Assembly: GCF_036108815.1 (NCBI RefSeq)
Contig: NZ_CP107985.1
Location: 7,933,501 to 7,997,500, forward strand
Length of the DNA stretch: 64,000 nucleotides
Direction of reading: 5' to 3'
Origin: Streptomyces sp. NBC_00353
Lineage (GTDB): Bacteria; Actinomycetota; Actinomycetes; Streptomycetales; Streptomycetaceae
Shown here: in pieces, positions 8,573 to 17,376 of the stretch
Position numbering within the stretch: the stretch's first letter is position 1
Layout: each line of letters opens with the position of its first letter
The notes under the pieces: model-generated
The model's database searches: none
What the model saw: only the letters and a program-made list of their open reading frames with translations
Told to the model about the DNA's origin: nothing
Position numbers and translations under genes: made by a program

Positions 8573-9316
8573 TCAGTCCTCCTGGCGCGCGCGGGCGACG
8601 GCGAGCGTGACGGCCTCGGCGATGCCGGTCTCCGCCGTCGCCTTGTCGATGCCCAGTCCGCTCAGCACGCCCGAGCCGTCCTCGTGCTCCAGCAGGGCGA
8701 GGAGGATGTGCTCCGTGCCCACGTAGTTGTGACCCATCCGCAGGGCCTCCCGGAACGTCAGCTCCAGCACCTTGCGGGCCCCGGCGTCGTACGGGATGAG
8801 CTCCGGGAGCTCGTCGGCCGCAGGTGGCAGCGCCTCGGTCGCGGCCTGGCGGACGGAGTCCGCCGCGATGCCCTGTGCCTTGATGAATGCCGCGGCGAGC
8901 CCGTCCGGCTCGCTGAGCAGCCCGAGTGTCAGATGCTCGGGCAGGATCTCGTCGTTGCCCGCGGCGCGGGCCTCGTTCTGTGCGGCCATCACGACGTTTC
9001 GCGCCCGCGGGGTGAACCGGCTGAACCCCTGACCGGGGTCGAGGTCCGACGGTTCGCCGGGGGCCTTGGCGACGAAGCGCTTCTGGGCCGCCTGCCGGGT
9101 GACCCCCATGCTCTTGCCGATCTCCGTCCAGGAGGCTCCGGAGCGCCGGGCCTGGTCGACGAAGTGGCCGATCAGATGGTCGGCCACGTCACCGAGGTGG
9201 TCGGCGGCGATGACCGCGTCCGAGAGCTGCTCGAGAGCGTCGGAGTGGACATTCTTGATGGCCTCGATGAGGTCGTCGAGCCGGACCGCGTTCGTCATGC
9301 GTACGGGATTCGTCAT
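8573..9316 (-). CDS. HTH regulator with Clp N-terminal domains
   Basis: A 247-residue protein with an N-terminal helix-turn-helix (about residues 55-85: SGASWTEIGKSMGVTRQAAQKRF) followed by two Clp-N type repeats (FTPRARNVVMAAQNEARAAG with ILPEHLTLGLL, then ARKVLELTFREALRMGHNYVGTEHILLALL). There is no AAA ATPase domain, so it is not a chaperone; it is better read as a DNA-binding protein whose Clp-N part senses or contacts partners. ATG 9316 is preferred because a near-consensus promoter places the transcription start at this ATG; ATG 9298 is the alternative. The promoter lies inside two palindromes that the HTH probably binds (autoregulation). Confidence 0.85.
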   Translation of the reverse strand: MTNPVRMTNAVRLDDLIEAIKNVHSDALEQLSDAVIAADHLGDVADHLIGHFVDQARRSGASWTEIGKSMGVTRQAAQKRFVAKAPGEPSDLDPGQGFSRFTPRARNVVMAAQNEARAAGNDEILPEHLTLGLLSEPDGLAAAFIKAQGIAADSVRQAATEALPPAADELPELIPYDAGARKVLELTFREALRMGHNYVGTEHILLALLEHEDGSGVLSGLGIDKATAETGIAEAVTLAVARARQED

Positions 9317-9318
9317 GC

Positions 9319-9372
9319 GTCAACCGTAGGTTGACAGCCATGCAGTGTCAACCTTCGGTTGACACTGCATGG
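9319..9372 (-). promoter_or_regulatory. Leaderless promoter embedded in two palindromic operators
   Basis: Two inverted repeats share the core GTCAACC-N3-GGTTGAC. The first spans 9319-9335. The second is a perfect repeat with 16-base arms (9338-9353 and 9357-9372). On the minus strand they contain TTGACA (9351-9346), a 17-base spacer and TACGGT (9328-9323), six bases before ATG 9316. Operator centres are 28 bases apart. A bound repressor would cover both -35 and -10. Confidence 0.8.
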
Positions 9373-9539
9373 AAGGGGGCGTGCGCAGACGCGCAGAGCG
9401 CGCCGGTCCGGCAGGTGGCCGGTCCGACGCGCTCGGGTGCGGTTCGCGCCAGGGGGGCGGTGTCGCGTCCGGAGGGGGCCAGGAGGAGTGGTCCGTCCCG
9501 GCCAGGCGCCTCAGGTGCGCCCGCGAGTCCCTCGTACGG

Positions 9540-10037
9540 TCAGAGAACGCCGCAGTCGGCGATGGTGACCTTCGCCCGGGTCTTGCCGCTCTGCGAGCCG
9601 TAGGTCTCGATCTTCTTGACCAGGTCCATGCTCTCCTGGCCGTCGACCTCGCCGAACACGACGTGCTTGCCGTCCAGCCACGACGTCACGATCGTGGTGA
9701 TGAAGAACTGCGAGCCGTTGCTGTTCGGGCCCGCGTTCGCCATCGAGAGCAGGCCGGGCTTGCTGTGCGTGAGCTTGAAGTTCTCGTCGGCGAACTTCTC
9801 GCCGTAGATGCTCTTGCCGCCGCGGCCGTCGCCGCTGGTGAAGTCGCCGCCCTGGAGCATGAAGTCGGGGATGACCCGGTGGAAGGAGGAGCCCTTGTAG
9901 CCGAAGCCCTTCTCGCCGGTCGCCAGCGCGCGGAAGTTCTCCGCGGTCTTCGGGACCACGTCGTCGAACAGGTTGAACGTGATCCGCCCGGCGGGCTCGT
10001 CATTGATGGTGATGTCGAAAAAAACCTTGGTCGTCAT
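9540..10037 (-). CDS. Cyclophilin-type peptidyl-prolyl cis-trans isomerase
   Basis: A 165-residue cytoplasmic cyclophilin that isomerises X-Pro bonds during protein folding. It has the catalytic block FHRVIPDFMLQGGDFT (arginine of FHRV), GKSIYGEKF, LSMANAGPNSNGSQFFI and LDGKHVVFGEV, all intact. Length equals the compact single-domain cyclophilins, with no signal peptide. ATG 10037. It is followed by about 220 bases before the Clp-N promoter on the same strand and appears monocistronic. Confidence 0.95.
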   Translation of the reverse strand: MTTKVFFDITINDEPAGRITFNLFDDVVPKTAENFRALATGEKGFGYKGSSFHRVIPDFMLQGGDFTSGDGRGGKSIYGEKFADENFKLTHSKPGLLSMANAGPNSNGSQFFITTIVTSWLDGKHVVFGEVDGQESMDLVKKIETYGSQSGKTRAKVTIADCGVL

Positions 10038-10351
10038 GGTTCCATCCTGACATCCGGGCTGTCGGCCACCACCGCACGGGGTGGTCCGAGGGCCCGATCG
10101 CCCGGGGACGACCAGGTGGACCGGGAGTGGGACACCGCTGGGTGCGGGCGGCAGAATGAGCTGACGCTGAATCAGAAAAGGTTGCGCTGCACCCCTTTGC
10201 CCTCGCTCCGGATCACAGTCCACACTGATGTGTCGCGCACGGCCACCGCTCCCCCCTCGCGTATCCCACCGCGGACGCGGCCGGCGTGTGCACACCCAGC
10301 CCCGCGAGACGGTGCCCCACCCCGGCTCCACGTCACCGGTCAAGGACGCCC
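10038..10351. other. Intergenic region between divergent genes
   Basis: About 310 bases separate the cyclophilin start and the next plus-strand membrane-protein start. It must hold both promoters, but I find no convincing -35/-10 pair, no RNA fold and no further gene. Confidence 0.4.
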
Positions 10352-11434
10352 ATGCGACGTTCCACCCTCATCACCCGGGCCCTCGGCAGCACCGCTCTGG
10401 TCTGCGCCGCCGTAGCCCTGTCCCTGGTCTTCGTGCGCTACGACGCGCCCGCCCCGCGCTGGGACATGGTCGGCGCACTCGGAGCGGCCGCCGTCACCGC
10501 TGGAGCCTGGGCGCTCGCCTGCCGTACGGCGCCGCCGCTCGGCGCCGCGCCGTCCGTCGCGGGAGAGCGGCCGCCGCTGCCGCACCGGCTCCCGCTGCCC
10601 GCCCGTGACGTGGGCCGGGCGACCGGAACCGTCCTTCTCGTCCTGACCCCGCTCGTCCTGACCCGGCTGGCCGCCGGTTCGGGTGGGGTGCTCTCAGGTT
10701 TGCTGATCATCCTGGTCTTCGTCGTGACGGTGAAAGCCCTCCTCTTCGCTCGCGGCAGGGCCCGCCAGGGCGTGGCGCGCAGCAAGTTCCGCGTACTGGC
10801 GGACGACGCCACGCGGGGCGAGCTCCACGCCGTACGTGTCCGGGTCGGCGAACCCGTCCGGATGCGCTACCTCCAGCGTGGCGGCAAGCCGGGCGAACTC
10901 GACGTCACCCAGTTCCACTGGCTCGTCCTCCAGGACGGCGAACGTGCGATCAGGCTCGGCGGCGACCCCGAGGAGGTGGGCCGGGCGGCCCTGCGCCTCG
11001 GCGGTCAGGAAGGCTGGCTCTGCTGGCCGCAGCGGTGGAAGCTGATCGAGGCGGAGCTGCCCGCGGCATTCGTCTCCGACGGCGGTGAGGTGCTCATGGG
11101 GCTCACGGATCCGGACGAGGCGCGCCCGTACCTGACCGAAACCCGCCCCCCGTCGTCCGACCGCGCGGTCCGGCGCCTGCCCCGCACCGCCAAGTTCGCC
11201 GCACCTGTGCACACCCGGATACTCGGCGGCGCCCTGCTCGCCGCCCTGCTCATCGCCCCCGTCCTCTACATCGGCCCCGACCGGCTGCCGGCCCTGCTCG
11301 ACTGGCTCCTGTGCGTCTCGGCGGCGGCGACCCTGGTCGTCCTCGCGCTGCGCGGTATGGGAGAGGCGACCCGGTCGCTGCCCGAAGGTCCGTCGTGGAC
11401 GGTGGAGGAGGAGTCGGACCCGTCGATCGCGTGA
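10352..11434 (+). CDS. Membrane protein of unknown function
   Basis: A 360-residue protein that I do not recognise. It has two N-terminal hydrophobic segments (about residues 8-25 and 38-55), two more around residues 90-130, a soluble middle of about 170 residues rich in charged residues, and two C-terminal segments (around ILGGALLAALLIAPVLYI and LLDWLLCVSAAATLVVLAL). The arrangement suggests a large cytoplasmic loop held between membrane hairpins. ATG 10352. A strong hairpin ends the unit before argC. Confidence 0.75.
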   Translation: MRRSTLITRALGSTALVCAAVALSLVFVRYDAPAPRWDMVGALGAAAVTAGAWALACRTAPPLGAAPSVAGERPPLPHRLPLPARDVGRATGTVLLVLTPLVLTRLAAGSGGVLSGLLIILVFVVTVKALLFARGRARQGVARSKFRVLADDATRGELHAVRVRVGEPVRMRYLQRGGKPGELDVTQFHWLVLQDGERAIRLGGDPEEVGRAALRLGGQEGWLCWPQRWKLIEAELPAAFVSDGGEVLMGLTDPDEARPYLTETRPPSSDRAVRRLPRTAKFAAPVHTRILGGALLAALLIAPVLYIGPDRLPALLDWLLCVSAAATLVVLALRGMGEATRSLPEGPSWTVEEESDPSIA

Positions 11435-11450
11435 CGCCGGTGGGGTGCGA

Positions 11451-11494
11451 CCGAGCGCCGCACCCGGACCTGCGCGGCCGAGTGCGGCGCTCGG
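11451..11494 (+). terminator. Terminator hairpin upstream of argC
   Basis: Perfect 13-base inverted repeat (11451-11463 and 11482-11494) with an 18-base loop, followed by TTTCC. It isolates the argC promoter from the upstream gene. Confidence 0.65.
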
Positions 11495-11681
11495 TTTCCG
11501 CAACGCCACACCCCGCAGGTCTTCGGTTCGTCCTCGGCCGGCCGGCGCAGGCGCGGCGGCCTGTGCCTCGGGCGGGCTGCCGGCACCGGGTACGACCCGG
11601 CGGAACTGCAGAGGTGCGCCGTCCGTGCCGGAAGGGCCGACCGGCACCGTCGGATTCGGCGGCGCGGCCCGTTCTTCGTCA

Positions 11682-11725
11682 GGCCTTTGCATAAAACTGC
11701 AGCGATGCGTATAGTCATGCCATCG
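11682..11725 (+). promoter_or_regulatory. argC promoter with ARG-box-like operators
   Basis: TTGCAT (11687-11692), a 17-base spacer and TATAGT (11710-11715) form a good promoter, with a start near 11722 and GAGGAGG six bases before ATG 11741. Two ARG-box-like stretches, around 11687-11702 and 11704-11721, share TGCATA/TGCGTATA elements and overlap the promoter. ArgR encoded in the same operon is the likely repressor with arginine. Confidence 0.65.
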
Positions 11726-11740
11726 ACGAGGAGGATTTCG

Positions 11741-12769
11741 ATGCCGGTACGTGCAGCGGTAGCAGGAGCAAGCGGATACGCCGGCGGGGAGCTGCTCCGT
11801 CTGCTGCTGGTTCATCCCGACGTCGAGATCGGTGCCCTCACCGGCAACACCAACGCGGGGCAGAAACTCGGCGCCCTGCAGCCACATCTGCGCCCGCTCG
11901 CCGACCGGGTGCTGCAGCCGACCACCGCCGAGGTCCTCGCCGGACACGACGTCGTCTTTCTCGCCCTGCCGCACGGTCAGTCCGCGGCCGTCGCGCAGCA
12001 GCTCGGTGACGAGGTGCTCGTCGTCGACATGGGCGCCGACTTCCGGCTGACGGACGCCGCCGACTGGGAGAAGTTCTACGGGTCGCCGCACGCCGGGACC
12101 TGGCCCTACGGTCTGCCCGAACTGCCCGGTGCCCGCGCCGCGCTGGCCGGGGCCAAGCGGATCGCGGTGCCCGGCTGCTACCCGACGGCCGTCTCCCTCG
12201 CGCTCTTCCCGGCGTACGCGGCCCAGCTCGCCGAGCCCGAGGCCGTGATCGTCGCCGCGTCCGGTACCTCCGGAGCGGGCAAGGCGGCCAAGCCGCATCT
12301 GCTCGGTTCCGAGGTGATGGGCAACATGTCCCCGTACGGCGTCGGCGGCGTCCACCGGCACACCCCGGAGATGGTCCAGAACCTCAGCGCCGCAGCCGGT
12401 GAGCCGGTCACGGTCTCCTTCACGCCGACCCTCGCGCCGATGCCCCGCGGCATCCTCGCCACGTGCAGCGCAAAGGCGAAGCCGGGTGTGAGTGCCGAGT
12501 CGGTTCGTACCGCGTACGAGAAGGCGTTCGCCGAGGAACCGTTCGTCGATCTGCTCCCCGAGGGGGAGTGGCCCGCCACAGCGTCCGTCTACGGTTCCAA
12601 CGCCGTACAGATCCAGGTCGCCCACGACGAGGCGGCAGGCCGGATCATCGTCATCAGCGCCATCGACAACCTTGCCAAGGGAACCGCCGGCGGCGCTCTG
12701 CAGAGCATGAACATCGCCCTCGGACTTCCCGAGGACACTGGTCTTTCCACGATCGGAGTGGCACCGTGA
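11741..12769 (+). CDS. argC: N-acetyl-gamma-glutamyl-phosphate reductase
   Basis: A 342-residue enzyme for the third step of arginine synthesis, NADPH-dependent reduction of N-acetylglutamyl phosphate to the semialdehyde. The Rossmann motif AGASGYAGGELLRLL starts at residue 7. The catalytic cysteine is in VPGCYPT (around residue 145), and GNMSPYGVGGVHRHTPE carries the conserved histidines. First gene of argC-J-B-D-R. Its TGA overlaps the argJ GTG by three bases (GTGA), a translational coupling repeated through the operon. ATG 11741 follows GAGGAGG at ideal spacing; an upstream in-frame extension would run into the promoter. Confidence 0.97.
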   Translation: MPVRAAVAGASGYAGGELLRLLLVHPDVEIGALTGNTNAGQKLGALQPHLRPLADRVLQPTTAEVLAGHDVVFLALPHGQSAAVAQQLGDEVLVVDMGADFRLTDAADWEKFYGSPHAGTWPYGLPELPGARAALAGAKRIAVPGCYPTAVSLALFPAYAAQLAEPEAVIVAASGTSGAGKAAKPHLLGSEVMGNMSPYGVGGVHRHTPEMVQNLSAAAGEPVTVSFTPTLAPMPRGILATCSAKAKPGVSAESVRTAYEKAFAEEPFVDLLPEGEWPATASVYGSNAVQIQVAHDEAAGRIIVISAIDNLAKGTAGGALQSMNIALGLPEDTGLSTIGVAP

Positions 12770-13920
12770 GCGTCACGGCAGCACAGGGGTTCTCGGCGGC
12801 GGGTATCGCCGCGGGGATCAAGGAGAGCGGCAACCCGGATCTGGCCCTCGTGGTCAACAACGGGCCGCGCCGCGCCGCCGCGGGAGTTTTCACCTCCAAC
12901 CGCGTGAAGGCCGCCCCCGTCCTCTGGTCGGAGCAGGTCCTCAAGGGCGGCGAAGTGACCGCCGTCGTTCTCAACTCCGGTGGAGCCAACGCCTGTACGG
13001 GTCCGCAGGGCTTCCAGGACACCCACGCCACCGCCGAGAAGGCCGCCGAGGTCCTGGTCGGCCACAGCGCCGGTGAGATCGCCGTCGCCTCGACCGGGCT
13101 GATCGGCACGCTGCTTCCGATGGACAAGCTGCTGCCCGGCATCGAGACCGCCGCCGCGGCGCTGAGCGAGCACGGCGGCGAGAAGGCCGCCATCGCGATC
13201 AAGACCACGGACACCGTCCACAAGACGGCCGTCGCGGGCGGCAAGGGCTGGACCGTCGGCGGGATGGCCAAGGGCGCGGGCATGCTCGCGCCGGGACTTG
13301 CCACCATGCTGGTCGTCCTCACCACCGACGCCGATGTGGACGCGGCCGGTCTCGACTCCGCGCTCCGCGCCGCCACCCGCACCACCTTCGACCGGGTCGA
13401 CTCCGACGGCTGCATGTCGACCAACGACACCGTGCTGCTGCTGGCCTCCGGTGCGAGCGGTATCACCCCGGAACAGGGCGAGTTCGCGGAGGCCGTACGG
13501 ACCGTCTGCGCCGACCTGGCCCGGCAGCTGATCGGTGACGCCGAGGGTGCCTCGAAGGACATCCGGATCGAGGTCATCAACGCCGCGACCGAGGACGACG
13601 CCGTCGAGGTGGGCCGCTCCATCGCGCGTAACAACCTCCTCAAGTGCGCCATCCACGGCGAGGACCCCAACTGGGGCCGGGTCCTCTCCGCGATCGGCAC
13701 GACGAAGGCGGCCTTCGAGCCCGACCAGTTGAATGTCGCCATCAACGGCGTCTGGGTCTGCAAGAACGGCGGCGTCGGCGAGGACCGCGACCTCGTCGAC
13801 ATGCGCTACCGGGAAGTCGAGATCACCGCCGACCTGGCCGCCGGATCCGAGTCCGCAGTCATCTGGGCCAACGACCTCACCGCGGACTACGTCCACGAGA
13901 ACAGCGCGTACAGCTCATGA
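12766..13920 (+). CDS. argJ: Glutamate N-acetyltransferase / amino-acid acetyltransferase
   Basis: A 384-residue ornithine acetyltransferase that recycles the acetyl group from N-acetylornithine to glutamate and may also use acetyl-CoA. The self-cleavage site is in MLAPGLATML, where Thr180 becomes the N-terminal nucleophile of the beta chain. The oxyanion region STGLIGTLLPM and the C-terminal EDPNWGRVLSAIG are also intact. The usual asparagine before the MATML-type site is glycine here, a minor departure. Having argJ with no argA or argE nearby fits the cyclic arginine pathway. The GTG start overlaps the argC stop and the TGA overlaps the argB ATG. Confidence 0.96.
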   Translation: MSVTAAQGFSAAGIAAGIKESGNPDLALVVNNGPRRAAAGVFTSNRVKAAPVLWSEQVLKGGEVTAVVLNSGGANACTGPQGFQDTHATAEKAAEVLVGHSAGEIAVASTGLIGTLLPMDKLLPGIETAAAALSEHGGEKAAIAIKTTDTVHKTAVAGGKGWTVGGMAKGAGMLAPGLATMLVVLTTDADVDAAGLDSALRAATRTTFDRVDSDGCMSTNDTVLLLASGASGITPEQGEFAEAVRTVCADLARQLIGDAEGASKDIRIEVINAATEDDAVEVGRSIARNNLLKCAIHGEDPNWGRVLSAIGTTKAAFEPDQLNVAINGVWVCKNGGVGEDRDLVDMRYREVEITADLAAGSESAVIWANDLTADYVHENSAYSS

Positions 13921-14837
13921 GTGCGGCGCGGAAACACACCGCACTCCCGAAGGCGGAGATCCTCATCGAGGCCCTGCCCTGGCTGACCCGGCACAACGGC
14001 AAGACCGTCGTCATCAAGTTCGGCGGCAACGCCATGATCGACGAGGAGCTGAAGGCGGCCTTCGCCCAGGACGTCGTCTTCCTGCGGCAGGCCGGCCTCA
14101 AGCCCGTTGTCGTGCACGGCGGTGGCCCGCAGATCAGTGCCCAGCTCGACAAGCAGGGCCTGGTCAGCGAGTTCAAGGCCGGGCTGCGCGTCACCACGCC
14201 CGAGGCCATGGACGTCGTACGGATGGTGCTGGCCGGACAGGTCCAGCGCGAGCTCGTCGGCCTGCTCAACCAGCACGGCCCGCTCGCCGTCGGCATGACC
14301 GGCGAGGACGCCCACACCATCACCGCCACCCGGCACCGCCCCACCATCGACGGTGAACTCGTCGACATCGGCCGGGTCGGCGAGATCACCGCGATCGACA
14401 CCGGGGCCATCCAGGCGCTGCTCGACGACGGCCGGATCCCGGTCGTCTCCTCCATCGCGCGCTCCGCCGACGACAACCACGTCTACAACGTCAACGCCGA
14501 CACCGCGGCCGCCGCACTCGCCGCCGCGCTGAACGCCGAGACGCTGATGGTCCTCACCGACGTCGAGGGCCTCTACGAGGACTGGCCCAACAGCGACGAC
14601 GTGATCAGCAGGCTCACCGCGACCGAGCTGGAGAAGCTGCTGCCGGAGCTGTCCAGCGGCATGGTCCCGAAGATGCAGGGCTGCCTGTACGCCGTACGCA
14701 ACGGCGTCGAGACCGCCCGTGTCATCGACGGCCGGGTCCAGCACTCGATCCTGCTGGAAATCTTCACCGACGAAGGCATCGGCACGATGGTCGTGCCCGA
14801 CGCGGCCGACGTACCCGACGCACAGGGGGAAGCATGA
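13917..14837 (+). CDS. argB: Acetylglutamate kinase
   Basis: A 306-residue amino-acid kinase that phosphorylates N-acetylglutamate, the usual feedback-controlled step of arginine synthesis. The glycine-rich substrate loops are VVIKFGGNAM (around residues 31-40) and VVHGGGPQIS. NVNADTAAAALA and LTDVEGLY belong to the ATP-binding half, and SGMVPKMQGC is conserved. The N-terminal extension before the kinase core fits the hexameric, arginine-inhibited type, though this is an inference. Start and stop both overlap neighbours by four bases (ATGA). Confidence 0.97.
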   Translation: MSAARKHTALPKAEILIEALPWLTRHNGKTVVIKFGGNAMIDEELKAAFAQDVVFLRQAGLKPVVVHGGGPQISAQLDKQGLVSEFKAGLRVTTPEAMDVVRMVLAGQVQRELVGLLNQHGPLAVGMTGEDAHTITATRHRPTIDGELVDIGRVGEITAIDTGAIQALLDDGRIPVVSSIARSADDNHVYNVNADTAAAALAAALNAETLMVLTDVEGLYEDWPNSDDVISRLTATELEKLLPELSSGMVPKMQGCLYAVRNGVETARVIDGRVQHSILLEIFTDEGIGTMVVPDAADVPDAQGEA

Positions 14838-16045
14838 CCAACGCCGAGCTTTCGCAGCGCTGGCAGGGCTCGCTCATGGACAACTACGGCACCCCGCAGC
14901 TCTCCCTGGTGCGCGGCGACGGCGCCCGTGTGTGGGACGCCGACGGCACCGAGTACCTCGACTTCGTCGGCGGCATCGCGGTGAACGCGCTGGGCCACGC
15001 CCACCCCGCGGTCGTCGAGGCCGTCTCCACCCAGATCGCCTCGCTGGGCCATGTCTCCAACCTCTTCATCGCCGAACCTCCCGTCGCGCTCGCCGAACGG
15101 CTCCTGCAGCTCTTCGGCCGGACCGGCCGCGTCTACTTCTCCAACTCGGGCGCCGAGGCCAACGAGGCGGCCTTCAAGATCGGCCGGCTCACCGGGCGGA
15201 CCCATATGGTCGCCACCGGCGGCGGCTTCCACGGCCGGACGATGGGCGCGCTCGCCCTCACCGGCCAGCCGAAGAAGCGGGAGCCCTTCCTTCCGCTGCC
15301 CGGTGACGTCACACATGTGCCGTACGGCGATGCCGACGCCCTCCGGGCCGCGGTGACCACCGACACCGCGCTGGTGATCATCGAGCCCATCCAGGGCGAG
15401 AACGGCGTGGTCGTCCCGCCCAAGGGCTATCTGGAGGCCGCCCGGGAGATCACCCGGGCCACCGGCACCCTGCTCGTCCTCGACGAGGTGCAGACCGGTA
15501 TCGGCCGGTGCGGCCAGTGGTTCGAGCACCAGGCCCACCAGGGCGTCGAGCCCGACATCGTCACCCTCGCCAAGGGGCTCGGCGGCGGCCTGCCGATCGG
15601 CGCCACCGTCGCCTTCGGCGCGACGGCCGACCTGCTCAAGCCCGGCCAGCACGGCACGACGTTCGGCGGCAACCCGATCGCCTGCGCCGCCGGTCTCGCC
15701 GTTCTGGACACGCTCGCCGCCGACGGCGCCCTGGACCGGGTGAAGCGGCTCGGCGAGAGGATCCGGGACGGTGTCGAGGCCCTGGGGCACCCATTGGTCT
15801 CCCACGTCCGTGGCTCCGGTCTGTTGCTGGGTATCGTGCTCACCGAGCCCCTTGCGCCGCAGGTGCAACAGGCGGCTCAGGGAGCCGGACTCCTGGTGAA
15901 CGTGCCCGCCCCCGATGTCGTACGGCTCATGCCGCCGCTGATCATCGGTGACGCAGAGGTGGACGCGTTCCTGGCGGCACTGCCCGGCGCTCTCGAAGCG
16001 GCACACGGGGACGGACAATCCGGAGAGAAGCGCTCCGGAGAATGA
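14834..16045 (+). CDS. argD: Acetylornithine aminotransferase
   Basis: A 403-residue class III PLP aminotransferase converting N-acetylglutamate semialdehyde to N-acetylornithine. The phosphate loop is NSGAEANEAAFK (around residue 98), the aspartate contacting the PLP ring nitrogen is in LVLDEVQTGIGR, and the Schiff-base lysine is in TLAKGLGGGLPIG. HGTTFGGNPIACAAG is the dimer-partner phosphate contact. Fourth gene of the operon, coupled to argB by ATGA; ten bases separate its stop from argR. Confidence 0.96.
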   Translation: MTNAELSQRWQGSLMDNYGTPQLSLVRGDGARVWDADGTEYLDFVGGIAVNALGHAHPAVVEAVSTQIASLGHVSNLFIAEPPVALAERLLQLFGRTGRVYFSNSGAEANEAAFKIGRLTGRTHMVATGGGFHGRTMGALALTGQPKKREPFLPLPGDVTHVPYGDADALRAAVTTDTALVIIEPIQGENGVVVPPKGYLEAAREITRATGTLLVLDEVQTGIGRCGQWFEHQAHQGVEPDIVTLAKGLGGGLPIGATVAFGATADLLKPGQHGTTFGGNPIACAAGLAVLDTLAADGALDRVKRLGERIRDGVEALGHPLVSHVRGSGLLLGIVLTEPLAPQVQQAAQGAGLLVNVPAPDVVRLMPPLIIGDAEVDAFLAALPGALEAAHGDGQSGEKRSGE

Positions 16046-16055
16046 GGCGACGACG

Positions 16056-16592
16056 ATGACCGAGGCGCAGGAATCCGAGTTCGGCGGGCCGTCCGTGCCG
16101 CAGACCCGCACGGCACGCCACCGCCGGATCGTGGACATCCTGAACCGGCTGCCGGTGCGCTCGCAGAGCCAGCTGGCGAAGCTCCTGGCCGACGACGGAC
16201 TGAGCGTCACCCAGGCGACGCTCTCCCGCGATCTGGACGAACTGGGCGCGGTGAAGATCCGTAACACCGGCGGCGAGCTGATCTACGCCGTGCCGAGCGA
16301 GGGCGGCTTCCGCACCCCGCAGGCACCCCTCGGCGAGTCCGCCAAGGAGGAGCGGATGCGGCGCCTCTCCTCCGAACTGCTCATCTCGGCGGAGGCCTCG
16401 GCCAACCTCGTGGTGCTGCGTACGCCTCCGGGCGCGGCCCAGTTCCTGGCCTCGGCCATCGACCAGGCGGAGCTGCACGACGTCCTCGGTACCATCGCGG
16501 GCGACGACACGCTGATGCTGATCAGCCGCGACCCGGCGGGTGGTCAGGCGCTCGCCGACCACATGCTGCGGCTGGCGCAGAACGGTCGCTGA
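16056..16592 (+). CDS. argR: Arginine repressor
   Basis: A 178-residue ArgR. The N-terminal winged helix spans about residues 18-75 (RIVDILNRLPVRSQSQLAKL, then VTQATLSRDLDELGAVK, with the SR contact pair). The C-terminal half (about residues 105-175) is the hexamerisation and arginine-binding domain with LVVLRTPPGAAQFLASAID and the GTIAGDDTLMLI aspartate pair. As the last gene of argC-J-B-D-R it is under its own control. Likely targets in this window are the argC and argG promoters. A weak GAGG lies seven bases before ATG 16056. Confidence 0.96.
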   Translation: MTEAQESEFGGPSVPQTRTARHRRIVDILNRLPVRSQSQLAKLLADDGLSVTQATLSRDLDELGAVKIRNTGGELIYAVPSEGGFRTPQAPLGESAKEERMRRLSSELLISAEASANLVVLRTPPGAAQFLASAIDQAELHDVLGTIAGDDTLMLISRDPAGGQALADHMLRLAQNGR

Positions 16593-16610
16593 GCGACCCG
16601 GAGAGACGGA

Positions 16611-17312
16611 TCAGTAGCGGGTGATCGCGGTCGTGCCCGAGTGGGTCCCGATCGCGATGTGCGGACGGCGGTCCGGGTCCGCCCAGGCCAGGATCCGGTC
16701 CATCGAGGGCGCCGGTACGGAGACACAGCCGGCGGTCGCACCGCTCCCGTTCACATGCAGGAAGATCCCCGCACCCCGCCCGCGCACCGGCCGGTCGTAG
16801 TTGAACCCGATGACCAGTGCGCGGGCGTACTGCTCCGGGTACGCGACCAGATGCTCGGCCTCGTCGGCCCCGCAGTCCGCGGGCAGCGGCTCCACCCAGC
16901 GGTTGTAGGCGCGCGCCGCGTCGTCCTGGCACCACCACGACCGGTCGCCCGCCCTGCGGTACGGATAGCGGGTCCCGGCCGGGGCCGCTTCGACGCCGAA
17001 GGCGTACGGAAGGTCGTACAGACCGGTGGGGGTGGTGTTCGTGCCCTGGACCCGCTTGTCCCCCTCGGTCAGCCCCTTCGCCCCGAACCGGGCCGGTGCG
17101 GACCCGGCCCGTACCCACTTCCCCGACTGCAGGTCCCACCAGCTGACGGTGCCCGTGGTGGATCCCGTGCCGGGTGCCTCGGCCGTGATCAGCTGCGAGC
17201 CGCCGCCCGTGTCGGCCAGCCGCTCCGGGAGCGGCGCCGTATCGGCGGGGCCGGCTGCCGACGAACCCACGAGGGCGAGCAGAACCGATCCGGTCACCAG
17301 AGATGTGCGCAT
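16611..17312 (-). CDS. Secreted L,D-transpeptidase-family protein
   Basis: A 233-residue exported protein with a signal peptide at the N-terminus (MRTSLVTGSVLLALVGSSAA, probable cleavage after SAAG or nearby). The C-terminal half resembles the YkuD catalytic region: FLHVNGSGATAGCVSVP carries the histidine, the S/T-x-GC motif and the catalytic cysteine. Such proteins make or trim 3-3 cross-links in peptidoglycan or act as related carboxypeptidases. Start ATG 17312, chosen because it begins the signal peptide; an in-frame ATG at 17354 would add 14 residues. It is convergent with argR with an 18-base gap, and no terminator is visible there. Confidence 0.82.
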   Translation of the reverse strand: MRTSLVTGSVLLALVGSSAAGPADTAPLPERLADTGGGSQLITAEAPGTGSTTGTVSWWDLQSGKWVRAGSAPARFGAKGLTEGDKRVQGTNTTPTGLYDLPYAFGVEAAPAGTRYPYRRAGDRSWWCQDDAARAYNRWVEPLPADCGADEAEHLVAYPEQYARALVIGFNYDRPVRGRGAGIFLHVNGSGATAGCVSVPAPSMDRILAWADPDRRPHIAIGTHSGTTAITRY

Positions 17313-17376
17313 GGACCGGACGGTAGACCCGACGGCGCCGGCCCACCGCCGCACGTACTCCGTGCGGCCCAGCGGC

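Noticed and set aside
10694..12625. Long minus-strand open frames opposite argC and other genes
   Set aside because: High-GC genes create long antisense frames; codon bias and protein motifs clearly favour the plus-strand genes.
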